Assembly: GCF_001651855.1 (NCBI RefSeq)
Contig: NZ_LNQC01000073.1
Coordinates: 35,543 to 99,542 of the forward strand
Reading direction: 5' to 3'
DNA from: Sinorhizobium americanum
GTDB lineage: Bacteria > Pseudomonadota > Alphaproteobacteria > Rhizobiales > Rhizobiaceae
Length of the DNA: 64,000 nt
The notes under the pieces were generated by a model that saw only the letters and a program-made list of their open reading frames with translations, had not been told where the DNA came from and did not search any database. This document shows positions 38,052 through 46,930 of this stretch, piece after piece; within the stretch, counting starts at the first letter, position 1, and the number at the start of each line of letters is the position of its first letter. A program made the position numbers and the translations under genes.

Positions 38052-38358
38052 TGCGGGACCGACTTTGGCGCACATGGATTGGTGATCTGTATAGTTGCAG
38101 CTCGCCCTTCATTGGGAAAAGCACTTTGAAAAAGGCGTCGCTCCAGACGCCGAGTCCGACAATCCTGCCGTTCTCGGAAAGCTCTATCAACGCCAGTGCG
38201 TCCGCGGCGCCCTTGCACCGTTAATCCGCGATTGCGAGCAGCTACTCATGGGCAAAAGCACCCCGAGTTCCTCCAGTCTGCTATGAGGCACATCGCGGCC
38301 ATCTTCAACATAGGTGGCCTTAACGCGGCACTAACGCTCAGAAGCTGGGAGGTATAGT

Positions 38359-38374
38359 GATAGGTCGACCTATC
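38359..38374. repeat. Perfect 16-bp palindrome
   Basis: GATAGGTCGACCTATC lies about 320 bp upstream of the radical SAM gene, in a 640-bp gap without a confident gene. It could be an operator. Confidence 0.6.
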
Positions 38375-38691
38375 GAAGCTCAGCGCTCACAGGACCGCGG
38401 GATTGAGTCCCCAATCCCGGCAGATGCGCCTTCGCAACGTCGCGCGCTTGCGCGTTGGCATGGCATGGTCCTCACGATCAAACCGCTGCAATGCGTGATT
38501 ATCTACCTCAGTCCAATGGTGGCCCTTGTTCTTCTTTGGCAAGATCCCATCAAAGCACTAGAGCTACTAACAAAAACACTGCTCCGGGCAGTTCGTTCGA
38601 GAAGATGGACGATTAGCCGTCACGAAGGGTGCACTCGACGGCTGTCTGTCGGGAATGCCTTTTGTTCCAGGTCAATTGAGAGATCCAGAAA

Positions 38692-39546
38692 GTGGCCGAG
38701 TCAAACTCGACAAACCTGCAGGAATTGCGCGCTGCCATTCCTGGCGGCAGGGTACTGGAAATAACGACCACCACAGGCTGCGTCGTCGGATGTTCTTATT
38801 GTCCGCAGGAAAAGTTCGCCAACCGGCAAAGAGCAGTATCCCGTGTGAAGCATCTTTGTCTTGACGATTTCAAGCGATGCCTGGCGCGCGTACCGACAGC
38901 TGTAGACGTTAGTTTTGCCGGCTACTCCGAGCCCTGGCTCAATCCGGATTGCACCGAAATGGTCGAGCATGCTCACATGTCCGGCCATGGCATCCGGATT
39001 TTCACGACACTTGTAGGAATGAACAGGCGCGATCTAGGACGCTTGCAGGCGCTGCGCTTCAGGGTATTTGTGGTCCATGTTTTCGATGACGGCGCGTACA
39101 TGAATAGCCGCCTTGTCCGTGGAAAATATCTGGACTTGATCCGTGAACTGGTCGACTCAGATATTCCCTCAATTCGATTTCTAGTGTTGGGTGAAGTCCA
39201 TCCCGATATCGCCGGGATAGTTCCTGCGGGAGCGCTAGTTCGGACGCGACCGCTGAGTAGCAGAGGTGGAAGCGTCGATTCTAGGATCGTCGAAACTCGA
39301 CCGCGCGTGGTCGGAGCACTGACATGTGCTGAGGAACGACAGTATCGGAATGTTCTTCTCCCAAATGGCGACGTTGCTCTCTGCTGCATGGATTTCGAGC
39401 GGCGCCACGTCTTGGGCAATCTCCTGCGCGACGAATATCAAGAACTCTTCGAAGGGCCAGTTTTTAGGGAAATCGCCGATCGCATGAACGGCAAGGATGG
39501 TTTTTTGCTTTGCAGGGTATGTGAATTTGCCGAAGCTAAAAAGTAG
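38692..39546 (+). CDS. Radical SAM/SPASM-type protein (284 aa)
   Basis: The radical SAM cluster motif CVVGCSYC (CxxxCxxC) lies near residue 30, and C-terminal cysteines (TCAEERQYRN, ALCCMDFE, LLCRVCEFA) form a SPASM-like auxiliary-cluster site. Such enzymes often modify peptides, sugars or cofactors. The frame starts GTG at 38692 with GAGAG upstream. It lies 640 bp after nodO on the same strand. Its substrate is unknown; no precursor peptide is obvious next to it. Confidence 0.85.
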   Translation: MAESNSTNLQELRAAIPGGRVLEITTTTGCVVGCSYCPQEKFANRQRAVSRVKHLCLDDFKRCLARVPTAVDVSFAGYSEPWLNPDCTEMVEHAHMSGHGIRIFTTLVGMNRRDLGRLQALRFRVFVVHVFDDGAYMNSRLVRGKYLDLIRELVDSDIPSIRFLVLGEVHPDIAGIVPAGALVRTRPLSSRGGSVDSRIVETRPRVVGALTCAEERQYRNVLLPNGDVALCCMDFERRHVLGNLLRDEYQELFEGPVFREIADRMNGKDGFLLCRVCEFAEAKK

Positions 39547-39916
39547 ATTGCTGATTTCTATGCCGACGGAGCGCCGTGAAGTTGATGACCGCTGTCCGCC
39601 TTGAGGGCGTAGCAGCTGCACGTACGCGAGCAAATCCCTCCAAACTACTCAATGGCAAGCAATCTCCTGCTGTCATATTTCGTTTGTTTCGAACGTTCAC
39701 GCTAAACGCTACAAAAGCTCGGGTCGAGCCCCAGAAGCGCCAAATGATCTCCTCGACGTCACCTGAGCGCTAGCATCGGCGAAATCTTCCAAGGCGCGGC
39801 TATAGGAGGTGGCAGTCAAGCCTTGCCATACTGCTTGCAACACACCGCCGCAACGGCGATCGTCGCCGCACCTATGGAACGCGGTCCGACGTGCTTGGTC
39901 GGGGGGCCGACATTCT

Positions 39917-39932
39917 TGTCTGACTTCGAACA
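39917..39932 (+). promoter_or_regulatory. NifA upstream activator sequence for prxS-rpoN2
   Basis: TGT-CTGACTTCGA-ACA fits TGT-N10-ACA exactly and lies about 85 bp upstream of a sigma-54 promoter. Confidence 0.8.
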
Positions 39933-40017
39933 CAGGAAAGTTCGCGGCCTAGACACGTAGGCAACAAAGCAAACGCGACGACCCGCGCAAGAGAGCGTGA
40001 TCCCTGCAATCTGGAAT

Positions 40018-40033
40018 CGGCATGGCACTTGCT
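40018..40033 (+). promoter_or_regulatory. Sigma-54 promoter of prxS-rpoN2
   Basis: CGGCATGGCACTTGCT has GG and GC separated by ten bases and matches GGCAYG-N4-TTGCT. The start of transcription should be near 40044, about 75 bp before the prxS ATG. Apart from this and the NifA site, 39547-40117 holds no gene. Confidence 0.85.
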
Positions 40034-40117
40034 TGACCGGAATGTCGGCTAGGTCGATCAGCGTGAGCCTTAACTAAGCAGCACTGCGTTAGTTACTACC
40101 CTAGAGGAGCAATATTG

Positions 40118-40657
40118 ATGGCCATGAAGAGGAAGGTTCCCTTCGTCACGTTCCGCACGCGTGTTCGCGATGAGTCTATCGGTGGGCCAAACCCATACCG
40201 GTGGGAAACCAAGACGTCGGACGACTATTTCAAGGGCAAGCGGGTAATCCTGTTCTCGCTGCCGGGCGCCTTCACCCCGACCTGCTCCACCTATCAGCTA
40301 CCCGATTTCGAGGATCTCTACACCGAGTTCCGGAAGGAGCGCATCGACGAGATCTACTGTCTCTCCGTCAATGATGCATTCGTCATGAACGCCTGGAGCA
40401 GGGCCCAGGGGCTGAAAAACGTCAAGCTCATTCCCGACGGCTCGGGCGAATTCACCCGCAAGATGGGCATGCTGGTCGCCAAGGAGAATCTCGGATTCGG
40501 GATGCGTTCCTGGCGCTACGCAGCAATAATCAACAATGGCGTGGTGGAGCAGTGGTTCGAGGAGGAAGGCCTGTCCGACAACTGCGAAGCCGACCCCTAT
40601 GGCGTCACTTCTCCGCAAAATATTCTTGAGAGGCTGAAGGCCCCGGCCGCCGCATGA
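40118..40657 (+). CDS. prxS: Peroxiredoxin PrxS (Prx5-like, 179 aa)
   Basis: The peroxidatic Cys lies in GAFTPTCST, in a Prx5/AhpC-TSA fold with FKGKRVILFSLPG before it and SWRYAAIINNGVVEQWFEE after it. It reduces peroxides in the bacteroid cytoplasm. In R. etli prxS is cotranscribed with rpoN2 under NifA/sigma-54 control; the same order, a 77-bp gap and the same control elements are seen here. GAGGAGC precedes the ATG. Confidence 0.93.
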   Translation: MAMKRKVPFVTFRTRVRDESIGGPNPYRWETKTSDDYFKGKRVILFSLPGAFTPTCSTYQLPDFEDLYTEFRKERIDEIYCLSVNDAFVMNAWSRAQGLKNVKLIPDGSGEFTRKMGMLVAKENLGFGMRSWRYAAIINNGVVEQWFEEEGLSDNCEADPYGVTSPQNILERLKAPAAA

Positions 40658-40734
40658 TCTAGAGGAGCAGCCACCGTTTCACCGCTACCATCACGCACGG
40701 CAAAGTGCGTCGCTCGACAGGAGTTTCGCTCTTC

Positions 40735-42189
40735 ATGGAGCCCTTTGTAGGCCTTCTTCAGCGTCAGCAGCAATCGCTCGTGATGACGCCCCAACTCATC
40801 GCGTCGATACGCTTGCTGCAACTGGCGCATGCCGAACTGCATCAGTTCGTCGAGCAGGAAATAGAGAAGAACCCATTCCTGGAGTTGGCGTCAAACGATA
40901 CCGCCGCCTCTGCCGATTCATCGACCTCCCCGGGGGAAGATCCAAGCATCTGCGCGCGCGCAAACAACGCAGATGGGCCGAGGGCCGAAAACTCGGAACT
41001 GCTCGGGCAATGGAAGTCGATCCGCGACACAACCAACACCGCCGCCGGCGAAAGGCCTGCCCTGGAGGAGTTTGCCGCCTCAGCGGAAACATTGCACGAC
41101 CATGTCGCCCGTCAGATCGCCCTTACTGCATTCACGCCACAGGAGCGGCTGATCGCCGGCGAGCTTGCCAGTCATCTGGAAGACACTGGGTATATTCATG
41201 TAGACCTGTTGGAGCTCGCCCTGAGGCTGAATGTCCAAGAGGCTGATGTAGAACGGGTTCTCGGAACCTTGCAGCTCCTTGATCCACCCGGAATATTCGC
41301 TCGAACTCTCAGCGAATGCCTGGAGATACAGCTACGCCAACGAGATCGCTTCGACCCGGCGATGGCGGCGTTGATCGCCAATCTTGAGATGCTGGCGCAA
41401 CGCGACTTTCAGGCTTTGACGCGGCATTGCGGAGTTGACGAAGACGACCTCCTCGACATGTTGCATGAAGTCCGCACGCTCGATCCCAAGCCTGGAAACC
41501 GATACCAATCCGGAGCTCCGGACTATATCATACCCGACGTCTGGGTTCTGCCCTCGCCAGGAGGTGGATGGCAAATCGAGCTTAATCCCGACACTCTGCC
41601 CAAAGTGCTCATCAACCAAACCTATTTTGCCGAAGTCTCTCGCCTGACCGCAGACAATTCAGCAGATCAGGCATTCCTCAACGAATGCCTGGAAAACGCG
41701 AGCTGGCTGGTTCGCAGCCTCGATCAGCGCGCCAAAACGATCCTCAAGGTAGCAACTGAAATCGTCCGCCAACAGGATGTATTTCTGGAGCATGGCATTG
41801 CCCATCTTCGGCCGCTCAACCTTAAGACCGTCGCTGAGGCGATCGAGATGCACGAGTCGACTGTAAGTCGGGTGACATCGAACAAGTACATGCTCACTCC
41901 GCGCGGCGTCTTCGAGCTAAAGTACTTTTTCACGGTCGCGATCGCCTCCACCCAAGGCGGGGATGCGCATTCCGCTGAAGCTGTCCGCCATCGCATCAAG
42001 GCGATCATCGCCGCAGAAGCCGCCGATGAAGTGCTTTCCGACGATGAAATCGTCGCCCGGCTCAAGGAAACCGGCATCAGCATTGCGCGCCGCACCGTCA
42101 CAAAGTATCGGGAGGCAATGAACATACCCTCCTCCGTGCAACGCCGCCGCGAAAATCGTGTACGGATTCAATGGCGATCAAAAGCCTGA
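40735..42189 (+). CDS. rpoN: RNA polymerase sigma-54 factor RpoN2 (484 aa)
   Basis: The activator-interacting start QRQQQSLVMTPQLIASIRLL, the core-binding region and the C-terminal RpoN box IARRTVTKYREAMNIPSSVQ are all present. It directs polymerase to -24/-12 promoters with NifA. The start at 40735 (MEPFVGLLQRQ) is preferred to GTG 40705. As second gene after prxS it should be induced symbiotically, giving a feed-forward loop for nif genes. Confidence 0.95.
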   Translation: MEPFVGLLQRQQQSLVMTPQLIASIRLLQLAHAELHQFVEQEIEKNPFLELASNDTAASADSSTSPGEDPSICARANNADGPRAENSELLGQWKSIRDTTNTAAGERPALEEFAASAETLHDHVARQIALTAFTPQERLIAGELASHLEDTGYIHVDLLELALRLNVQEADVERVLGTLQLLDPPGIFARTLSECLEIQLRQRDRFDPAMAALIANLEMLAQRDFQALTRHCGVDEDDLLDMLHEVRTLDPKPGNRYQSGAPDYIIPDVWVLPSPGGGWQIELNPDTLPKVLINQTYFAEVSRLTADNSADQAFLNECLENASWLVRSLDQRAKTILKVATEIVRQQDVFLEHGIAHLRPLNLKTVAEAIEMHESTVSRVTSNKYMLTPRGVFELKYFFTVAIASTQGGDAHSAEAVRHRIKAIIAAEAADEVLSDDEIVARLKETGISIARRTVTKYREAMNIPSSVQRRRENRVRIQWRSKA

Positions 42190-42240
42190 CGGCCCCCGTT
42201 TCGCTGGCCAATGATCCCGAGCGTATCCCGGCGAGGCCGC

Positions 42241-42933
42241 CTAGCCGCCTTCCTCCGGTCCGAAGCAACTCTTGAACTCGTTGCATTCCCGGCAACTCGG
42301 CGCGGAACAAAGGGAAAAGCCTTCAGCCTCGCAGAGCTTGTGGTAGAGATACTTCTTCCATTTCATGTTGTTTGTGTTGCCCTCCGCGAGCTTAGGGAAA
42401 TGCGTTTCAAGCAAACGGCTGAGCTCGGACCGGTCGACGAGGCCGAGCTCCTGCCAGAGATGGCCATCGCGCAAGGCACGCCGGGCGACAATCTTGGCGA
42501 AACGGGCGCTCGCGGGGTTGCTGGGGCGGGCATGCGTCTTAAGCAGGCGACGCAGAAGTTCTTCTTCCATGCCCGGCTCGGGATCGCTCACCTCATCCAA
42601 GGAGAAGCCGTGGATGAGGCTTGTTGGAAAACAGCGCGTCAGGATGTCCAGCAACTCTCCACTTGAGAGGCCGGTTGCCTCGGTCGCCGTCGCCTCTCCC
42701 GCCTCGATCTCCTCCAGCGCACGCGAAAGAACACAGGCAAGCACATGTTCGTCGAAATCCATCTCGAGGTCCATACGCGGCCACCCGCCAGTGCCGGACG
42801 ATTGTGAGTGTCGCCGCCGACTGGACCGGTAGGATATACGCACTCCACGGGTGATGCCCGTCCCGGAGAAAATGCGCATCTGACGCCGATCTGACATGCT
42901 GCTCGTCCTTCCGTTCTCATCCATGGATGTCAT
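42241..42933 (-). CDS. nifQ: NifQ, molybdenum donation for FeMo-co (about 230 aa)
   Basis: The C-terminus has the NifQ signature NMKWKKYLYHKLCEAEGF followed by CSAPSCRECNEFKSCFGPEE, the C-x4-C-x2-C-x5-C iron-sulfur motif. NifQ carries a Mo-Fe-S cluster to NifEN/NifH. The start near 42933 (MTSMDENGR) or 42924 is chosen because a sigma-54 promoter lies at 42972-42986; the longer frame to 43218 would cover it. It is convergent with rpoN2, 51 bp apart. Confidence 0.92.
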   Translation of the reverse strand: MTSMDENGRTSSMSDRRQMRIFSGTGITRGVRISYRSSRRRHSQSSGTGGWPRMDLEMDFDEHVLACVLSRALEEIEAGEATATEATGLSSGELLDILTRCFPTSLIHGFSLDEVSDPEPGMEEELLRRLLKTHARPSNPASARFAKIVARRALRDGHLWQELGLVDRSELSRLLETHFPKLAEGNTNNMKWKKYLYHKLCEAEGFSLCSAPSCRECNEFKSCFGPEEGG

Positions 42934-42971
42934 ATCGGTCGGCAGGTCCCGCCACCCATGACACGGGAATT

Positions 42972-42986
42972 TCAAAACTCGTGCCA
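42972..42986 (-). promoter_or_regulatory. Sigma-54 promoter of nifQ
   Basis: On the minus strand TGGCACGAGTTTTGA matches TGGCACG-N4-TTGC except for the final GC (here GA), which may weaken it. Confidence 0.65.
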
Positions 42987-43074
42987 GCTGCGCGAGAAAC
43001 CTCCTGAAACCGATTTTCCAAGCTTCATTCAACAACTTAAGATGAGAGTTTGAGCAGGAACGGGTCGAACACGG

Positions 43075-43090
43075 TGTCTCGGAACAGACA
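43075..43090 (-). promoter_or_regulatory. NifA upstream activator sequence for nifQ
   Basis: TGTCTGTTCCGAGACA on the minus strand fits TGT-N10-ACA, about 90 bp upstream of the nifQ -24 element. Confidence 0.75.
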
Positions 43091-43376
43091 AAACCCGACA
43101 GCGCCGCCTCCCGATGCGTCAAACAATCGTCTCGGGGTCGATTCTCGGCGCCGCCGGATGCGAGCACGTGGCGCGCTGTGCCCGATACCCGAAGACGAAA
43201 CGAAGAAGACCGTCCCAAAAGGTGTCACGATCGCCCAAGCTCGGGCGCTGGTTGGTACGGTGCTTGCAGATTACGCTCGGGGCAAGCGAAAGCTGTGGGG
43301 CCACGCCCAGGCTGCTCGCGCGACCATCGATATTCAGAAGGCTGGATGTAGCCCACATGAGGAGGAGCAGCGGCGA

Positions 43377-43922
43377 ATGACATGCATTGTCGGTCTTACC
43401 AATAATGGGTCAGTTCACATCGGCGGCGACAGCGCTGGTGTGGGCGGCCAATCGCTTACCATCCGGGCCGATCGCAAGGTTTTCCGCAAGCAAGACTTCA
43501 TCTTCGGATTTACGGGCTCCTTTAGATTGGGCCAGTTGTTGGCACACTCCTTCGATCCGCCGGAAAAGCATGCTAAAACAGATGTCTACGCATTTATGGT
43601 AACCGAGTTTGTCAACGCGCTTCGCCGATGCCTGCAAGATGGCGGCTTCGCACAGAAGCACAACGAAGCTGAGACCGGTGGCACCTTCCTCGTCGGCTAT
43701 CACGGACGGCTCTTCAAAATCCACACGGACTATCAGGTTGGCGAGGCGGCTGATGGCTACGACGCCTGTGGATGCGGCCAACAAATCGCACTGGGCGCGC
43801 TTTTCGCATCGGCCGACTCTCCGCCTCACGAAAGGGTGGCGATGGCGCTCAATGCGGCCGAGCGCTTTTCAACCGGCGTACGCGGCCCGTTTCACTTCGA
43901 GACGCTCGAAGCCGTTGAGTGA
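43377..43922 (+). CDS. Ntn-hydrolase/proteasome-like protein (181 aa)
   Basis: The start MTCIVGLTNNGSVHIGGDSAG resembles HslV/proteasome-beta-like Ntn hydrolases, in which removal of Met exposes Thr or Cys as nucleophile. FIFGFTGSFRLGQLL and GGTFLVGYHGRLFKIHTDYQVGE continue the fold. GGAGGAG lies 12 nt before the ATG at 43377. A frame open from 43050 has no similarity upstream and overlaps the nifQ control region. The function is unknown; phage genomes carry relatives. Confidence 0.7.
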   Translation: MTCIVGLTNNGSVHIGGDSAGVGGQSLTIRADRKVFRKQDFIFGFTGSFRLGQLLAHSFDPPEKHAKTDVYAFMVTEFVNALRRCLQDGGFAQKHNEAETGGTFLVGYHGRLFKIHTDYQVGEAADGYDACGCGQQIALGALFASADSPPHERVAMALNAAERFSTGVRGPFHFETLEAVE

Positions 43923-43968
43923 AGAGGTCAATGCCCACGCCCCGCCCGTGCGGCACACCAGGTCTCTG

Positions 43969-44145
43969 CTAGCCTTCCAAAAGCGCCTGTCGCACCTGAC
44001 GGGCCTTCGCTCGCATCTCTGCGACCAGACTGTCCTGGTCGCAAGCCTCGAAGGCAAGGCGTTCTTCCGCCCCAACCCTCAAACAGTGAGGAAATTGCGG
44101 TCGCGGCAGAATCTTGCCAGACTCGCTGAACGTGGGAGAATTCAT
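43969..44145 (-). CDS. Candidate small protein (58 aa)
   Basis: An ATG at 44145 opens a frame ending TAG with the text MNSPTFSESGKILPRPQF and RLAFEACDQDSLVAEMRAKA, which has balanced composition and a helical C-terminus (KARQVRQALLEG). No family is recognised and the ribosome site is poor. It is convergent with the Ntn-hydrolase gene. It may be the tail of a lost gene. Nothing else is seen in 44146-44440. Confidence 0.4.
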   Translation of the reverse strand: MNSPTFSESGKILPRPQFPHCLRVGAEERLAFEACDQDSLVAEMRAKARQVRQALLEG

Positions 44146-44441
44146 AAGGCTGGAACCAGGTCAGAGCGGGTCTGCGAACCCAGGCGCACACGCCGCACTT
44201 TCAGCCGATCTCGCCGAAATACGCTCATGATCTTGCACAGGGTGTTGCGACGTCAGCCGGTAACAACTGCCGCGTGAGAAAATGCATCTCACGACATCGG
44301 GCACAATCTGCAGCAACCATCGATGACTTGGCAGTGCCGCGGAGAGCGAGCCGAGGCGAAGTCCAGTTAAGGGCAACCCAACAACGATACTTTGTTGCAA
44401 CGTATCGGCTGGAGCCCGGTTTCCTGTCCCATGTGCGACGA

Positions 44442-44457
44442 TGTCGGACATAGGACA
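44442..44457 (+). promoter_or_regulatory. NifA upstream activator sequence for hesB/iscN
   Basis: TGT-CGGACATAGG-ACA, 44 bp upstream of the -24 element. A 12-bp palindrome TGTTTGCAAACA (44479-44490) lies between the two. Confidence 0.75.
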
Positions 44458-44500
44458 CCAGTGTCAGAGGCATATTGTTGTTTGCAAACAGTTTTTCCTT

Positions 44501-44516
44501 TGGCACGGCGGATGCG
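44501..44516 (+). promoter_or_regulatory. Sigma-54 promoter of hesB/iscN
   Basis: TGGCACGGCGGATGCG matches TGGCACG-N4-NTGC with exact GG-N10-GC spacing; the ATG of hesB is 42 bp downstream. Confidence 0.85.
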
Positions 44517-44557
44517 TGATTGCCCGCCGAACGCATCCGTCCGAGGGAACCCAACGC

Positions 44558-44878
44558 ATGATCACGCTCACCGAGAATGCCGTCGCCGTCATGAAAGCTG
44601 CTCTTTCGCGATCCGCCGAGCCGGTGGAAGGTTTTCGAATCATGATCCAGGCGGGCGGCTGCTCAGGCTTCAAATACCTGATGGGGCTGGAAAGCTCGCC
44701 GCGCGAGGACGACGCCATAATCGAGGCCGACGGAGTAAAGGTGTTCGTAGACGTCGCATCGCAATTGCAAGTCGCTGGCATGACCGTCGACTTCGTCACG
44801 GAGGTCGAATCCGCCGGATTTGTTTTCGACAATCCGAACGCGCAAAAGACGTGCGCCTGCGGAAAATCCTTTGGCTGA
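44558..44878 (+). CDS. iscN: HesB/IscA-type Fe-S carrier (106 aa)
   Basis: The A-type carrier motif is complete: Cys in QAGGCSGFKY and the C-terminal CACGKSF. Such proteins bind and deliver Fe-S clusters. In R. etli the equivalent iscN is cotranscribed with nifU and nifS under NifA control and is needed for fixation. Here it precedes a broken nifU and an intact nifS. ATG 44558 is used. Confidence 0.92.
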   Translation: MITLTENAVAVMKAALSRSAEPVEGFRIMIQAGGCSGFKYLMGLESSPREDDAIIEADGVKVFVDVASQLQVAGMTVDFVTEVESAGFVFDNPNAQKTCACGKSFG

Positions 44879-44902
44879 TCACCTGACTCAAGGGAAAAAG
44901 CC

Positions 44903-45465
44903 ATGGGGAACTATTTCGAGATGGTCGAAGAATGTTTCTTCAACGATGTGAATGCCGGCGTTCTTGAGGTCACTAGGGTCGGCGCCATCTCCTGCGGCAA
45001 TAGGCTTGACCGGATCACAAAAGTCGATGCGGAAGCGATCACTGGCGCGAAATCCCAGTTGTTGCGCTGCAGCTCTGCGATTGCCGCCTTGCCGGAATGT
45101 GCCGAGCGCATCGTCGGTACGACTGCCGGCGAAGCGTGCCGCCTGACCCATCGGGAGACGGCGGGGTTTATCGATAGGCTGCTGCAGGAGAGGACGCAAC
45201 GTCCCGCAATGCGAATTGTTGCAAGGGCCAAAACCCGCGGTATGGGTCGCATCTGGCCTCGCGAGCGAGGCGCACCAGTGTACAAAAGCTTCAGTGTTGA
45301 TGAAAGGGTGATCATCAGGACATCCGCATCAACTGTCTCGCCACCAACCGGCAAGTCACTCACGACACGCAGCCTGGTAGCAGCGGAGTTACATGTTCCA
45401 AAGCATTGGAGGAAATGCTTGTCGGGGGCCGTGCAGCAATGTTCACCGAAGCCCTCACTGCGTGA
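44903..45465 (+). pseudogene. nifU: nifU pseudogene
   Basis: The frame begins as NifU (FFNDVNAGVLEV, GAISCG, CSSAIAALPE, RETAGFIDRLL) but the third scaffold Cys is gone. The central [2Fe-2S] domain appears as VYKSFSVDERVI, where functional NifU has VC-x-C, so both cysteines are lost. The rest of that domain lies in another frame (QDIRINCLATNRQVTHDTQP, VTCSKALEEMLVGG) ending in a stop at 45463. The 272-residue open frame to 45721 is therefore coincidental. Function would need another NifU or an IscU/Suf scaffold elsewhere. Confidence 0.85.
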
Positions 45466-45717
45466 GAGAAGGCGTGTCGGCAAAACAAAGACCGCCGTCG
45501 ATGCAAAGTCGACCTGTCGCATCACTGTCAAGGACCTGCGTTCGCCTGAAGCCTGTCGGGACCGCGACACTCCTGATCTCAGCGGTGTTCAGGCTGCCTC
45601 ACGTCACCACGTGCCTCGGTCCCGTGTCTGGCCGCCTCAGTCATTAAGCGCACGAGCAAGCAAGGGGGTCGAGCACACAAATGTTCACGTTGCTCCCGGC
45701 CAGCCGAGAATGCGTCC

Positions 45718-46908
45718 ATGAGATCTATCTATCTGGATAACAACGCGACGACACGAGTCGATCCCGAAGTGGTCGAAGAGATGCTGCCATTCTTCACGGA
45801 TCAATTTGGAAATCCTTCTTCGACGCACGCGTTTGGCTCCTCCGCCAGCGGGGCTGTTAGGAAAGCGCGCCGGCAGTTGCAGGCGCTGATTGGCGCAGAG
45901 TTCGACTACGAGATGGCGTTCACCTCAGGCGGGACGGAAAGCGACAATGCAGCGATCCTTTCGGCGCTTGAGGTGATGCCTGAGCGCACGGAGATCGTGA
46001 CTTCGACGGTCGAGCATCCCGCCGTTCTGACGCTCTGCGCGGATCTTGAGAAAACGCGGGGCATCAGGGTGCACAGGGTCCCAGTTGATCGCCTTGGGCG
46101 GCTAGACCTCGACGCGTACAAGGCCGCGCTCAGCCCGCGTGTGGCAATCGTCTCGATCATGTGGGCGAACAACGAAACGGGTACGATCTTTCCCGCGATC
46201 GAACTCGCAAATTCAGCAAAGGAGGTCGGTGCCCTTTTCCATACCGACGCAGTCCAGGCCGTCGGCAAGATTCCAATCGACCTCAAGTCGACTGCAATCG
46301 ACATGCTTTCGCTCTCCGGCCATAAACTGCACGGTCCGAAAGGGATCGGCGCACTTTACATAAGGCGTGGCGTACCCTTCCGCTCGCTGATCAAGGGAGG
46401 GCACCAGGAACGGGGCAGGCGTGCGGGTACAGAGAATACGCCTGGCATAGTCGGGTTAGGCAAAGCAGCCGAACTCGCCTTGAAATTCATGGACGATGAG
46501 AACACACGGATAAAATCACTGCGAGACCGCTTGGAGAAAGGTGTTCTCAAGCGTGTTCCATACGCCGTCGTCACCGGCGACCCGCTGGAGCGCTTGCCGA
46601 ATACTGCGTACATCTCCTTCCACCAGGTCGAAGCCGATGGCATGCTGTTTCTCCTCAGCCGTTATGGGATTGCCTGCTCCTCCGGCTCCGCTTGCAGCTC
46701 CCGCTCGCTGGAACCGAGCCATGCCTTGAAGGCAATGAACTACCCTGATAGCGCGGCACACGGGACAATCCGCTTCTCCTTCTCACGCCACAACAGCGAG
46801 GAGGATGTGGACCGGGTGCTCGAGGTGATACCCGGGATAGTCGAGAAGTTGCGCGACATGCCCCGATATGGATCGCCTGCGGAAGAGCGGCGATCTGGTC
46901 TGCGCTGA
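45718..46908 (+). CDS. nifS: Cysteine desulfurase NifS (396 aa)
   Basis: A complete PLP enzyme: start YLDNNATTRVDPEVVEEMLP, HTDAVQAVGKIPIDL, the PLP Lys in SLSGHKLHGPKG, and the active Cys in CSSGSACSS. It releases sulfur from cysteine for nitrogenase clusters. The frame is intact although its usual partner nifU is broken. nifV follows after 22 bp, so they are cotranscribed from the hesB promoter. Confidence 0.96.
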   Translation: MRSIYLDNNATTRVDPEVVEEMLPFFTDQFGNPSSTHAFGSSASGAVRKARRQLQALIGAEFDYEMAFTSGGTESDNAAILSALEVMPERTEIVTSTVEHPAVLTLCADLEKTRGIRVHRVPVDRLGRLDLDAYKAALSPRVAIVSIMWANNETGTIFPAIELANSAKEVGALFHTDAVQAVGKIPIDLKSTAIDMLSLSGHKLHGPKGIGALYIRRGVPFRSLIKGGHQERGRRAGTENTPGIVGLGKAAELALKFMDDENTRIKSLRDRLEKGVLKRVPYAVVTGDPLERLPNTAYISFHQVEADGMLFLLSRYGIACSSGSACSSRSLEPSHALKAMNYPDSAAHGTIRFSFSRHNSEEDVDRVLEVIPGIVEKLRDMPRYGSPAEERRSGLR

Positions 46909-46930
46909 GGAGAAGAGGCGGCCTCGGCTC

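Noticed and set aside
37134..38075. 313-codon minus-strand frame opposite nodO
   Set aside because: It is the antisense of the RTX repeats; the plus strand has the nod box, ribosome site and family match.
38357..38764. 135-codon frame before the radical SAM gene
   Set aside because: It overlaps the radical SAM gene in another frame and only a short hydrophobic stretch looks protein-like.
42934..43218. N-terminal extension of nifQ to 325 residues
   Set aside because: It would include the nifQ sigma-54 promoter and NifA site, and the first 95 residues do not resemble NifQ.
43050..43376. N-terminal extension of the Ntn-hydrolase gene
   Set aside because: It overlaps the nifQ NifA site, has no family similarity, and a good ribosome site precedes the ATG at 43377.
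45466..45721. Continuation of the nifU frame as a 272-residue protein
   Set aside because: Beyond the recognisable NifU segments the text has no NifU similarity; the domain continues in another frame, so the long frame is an artefact of decay.
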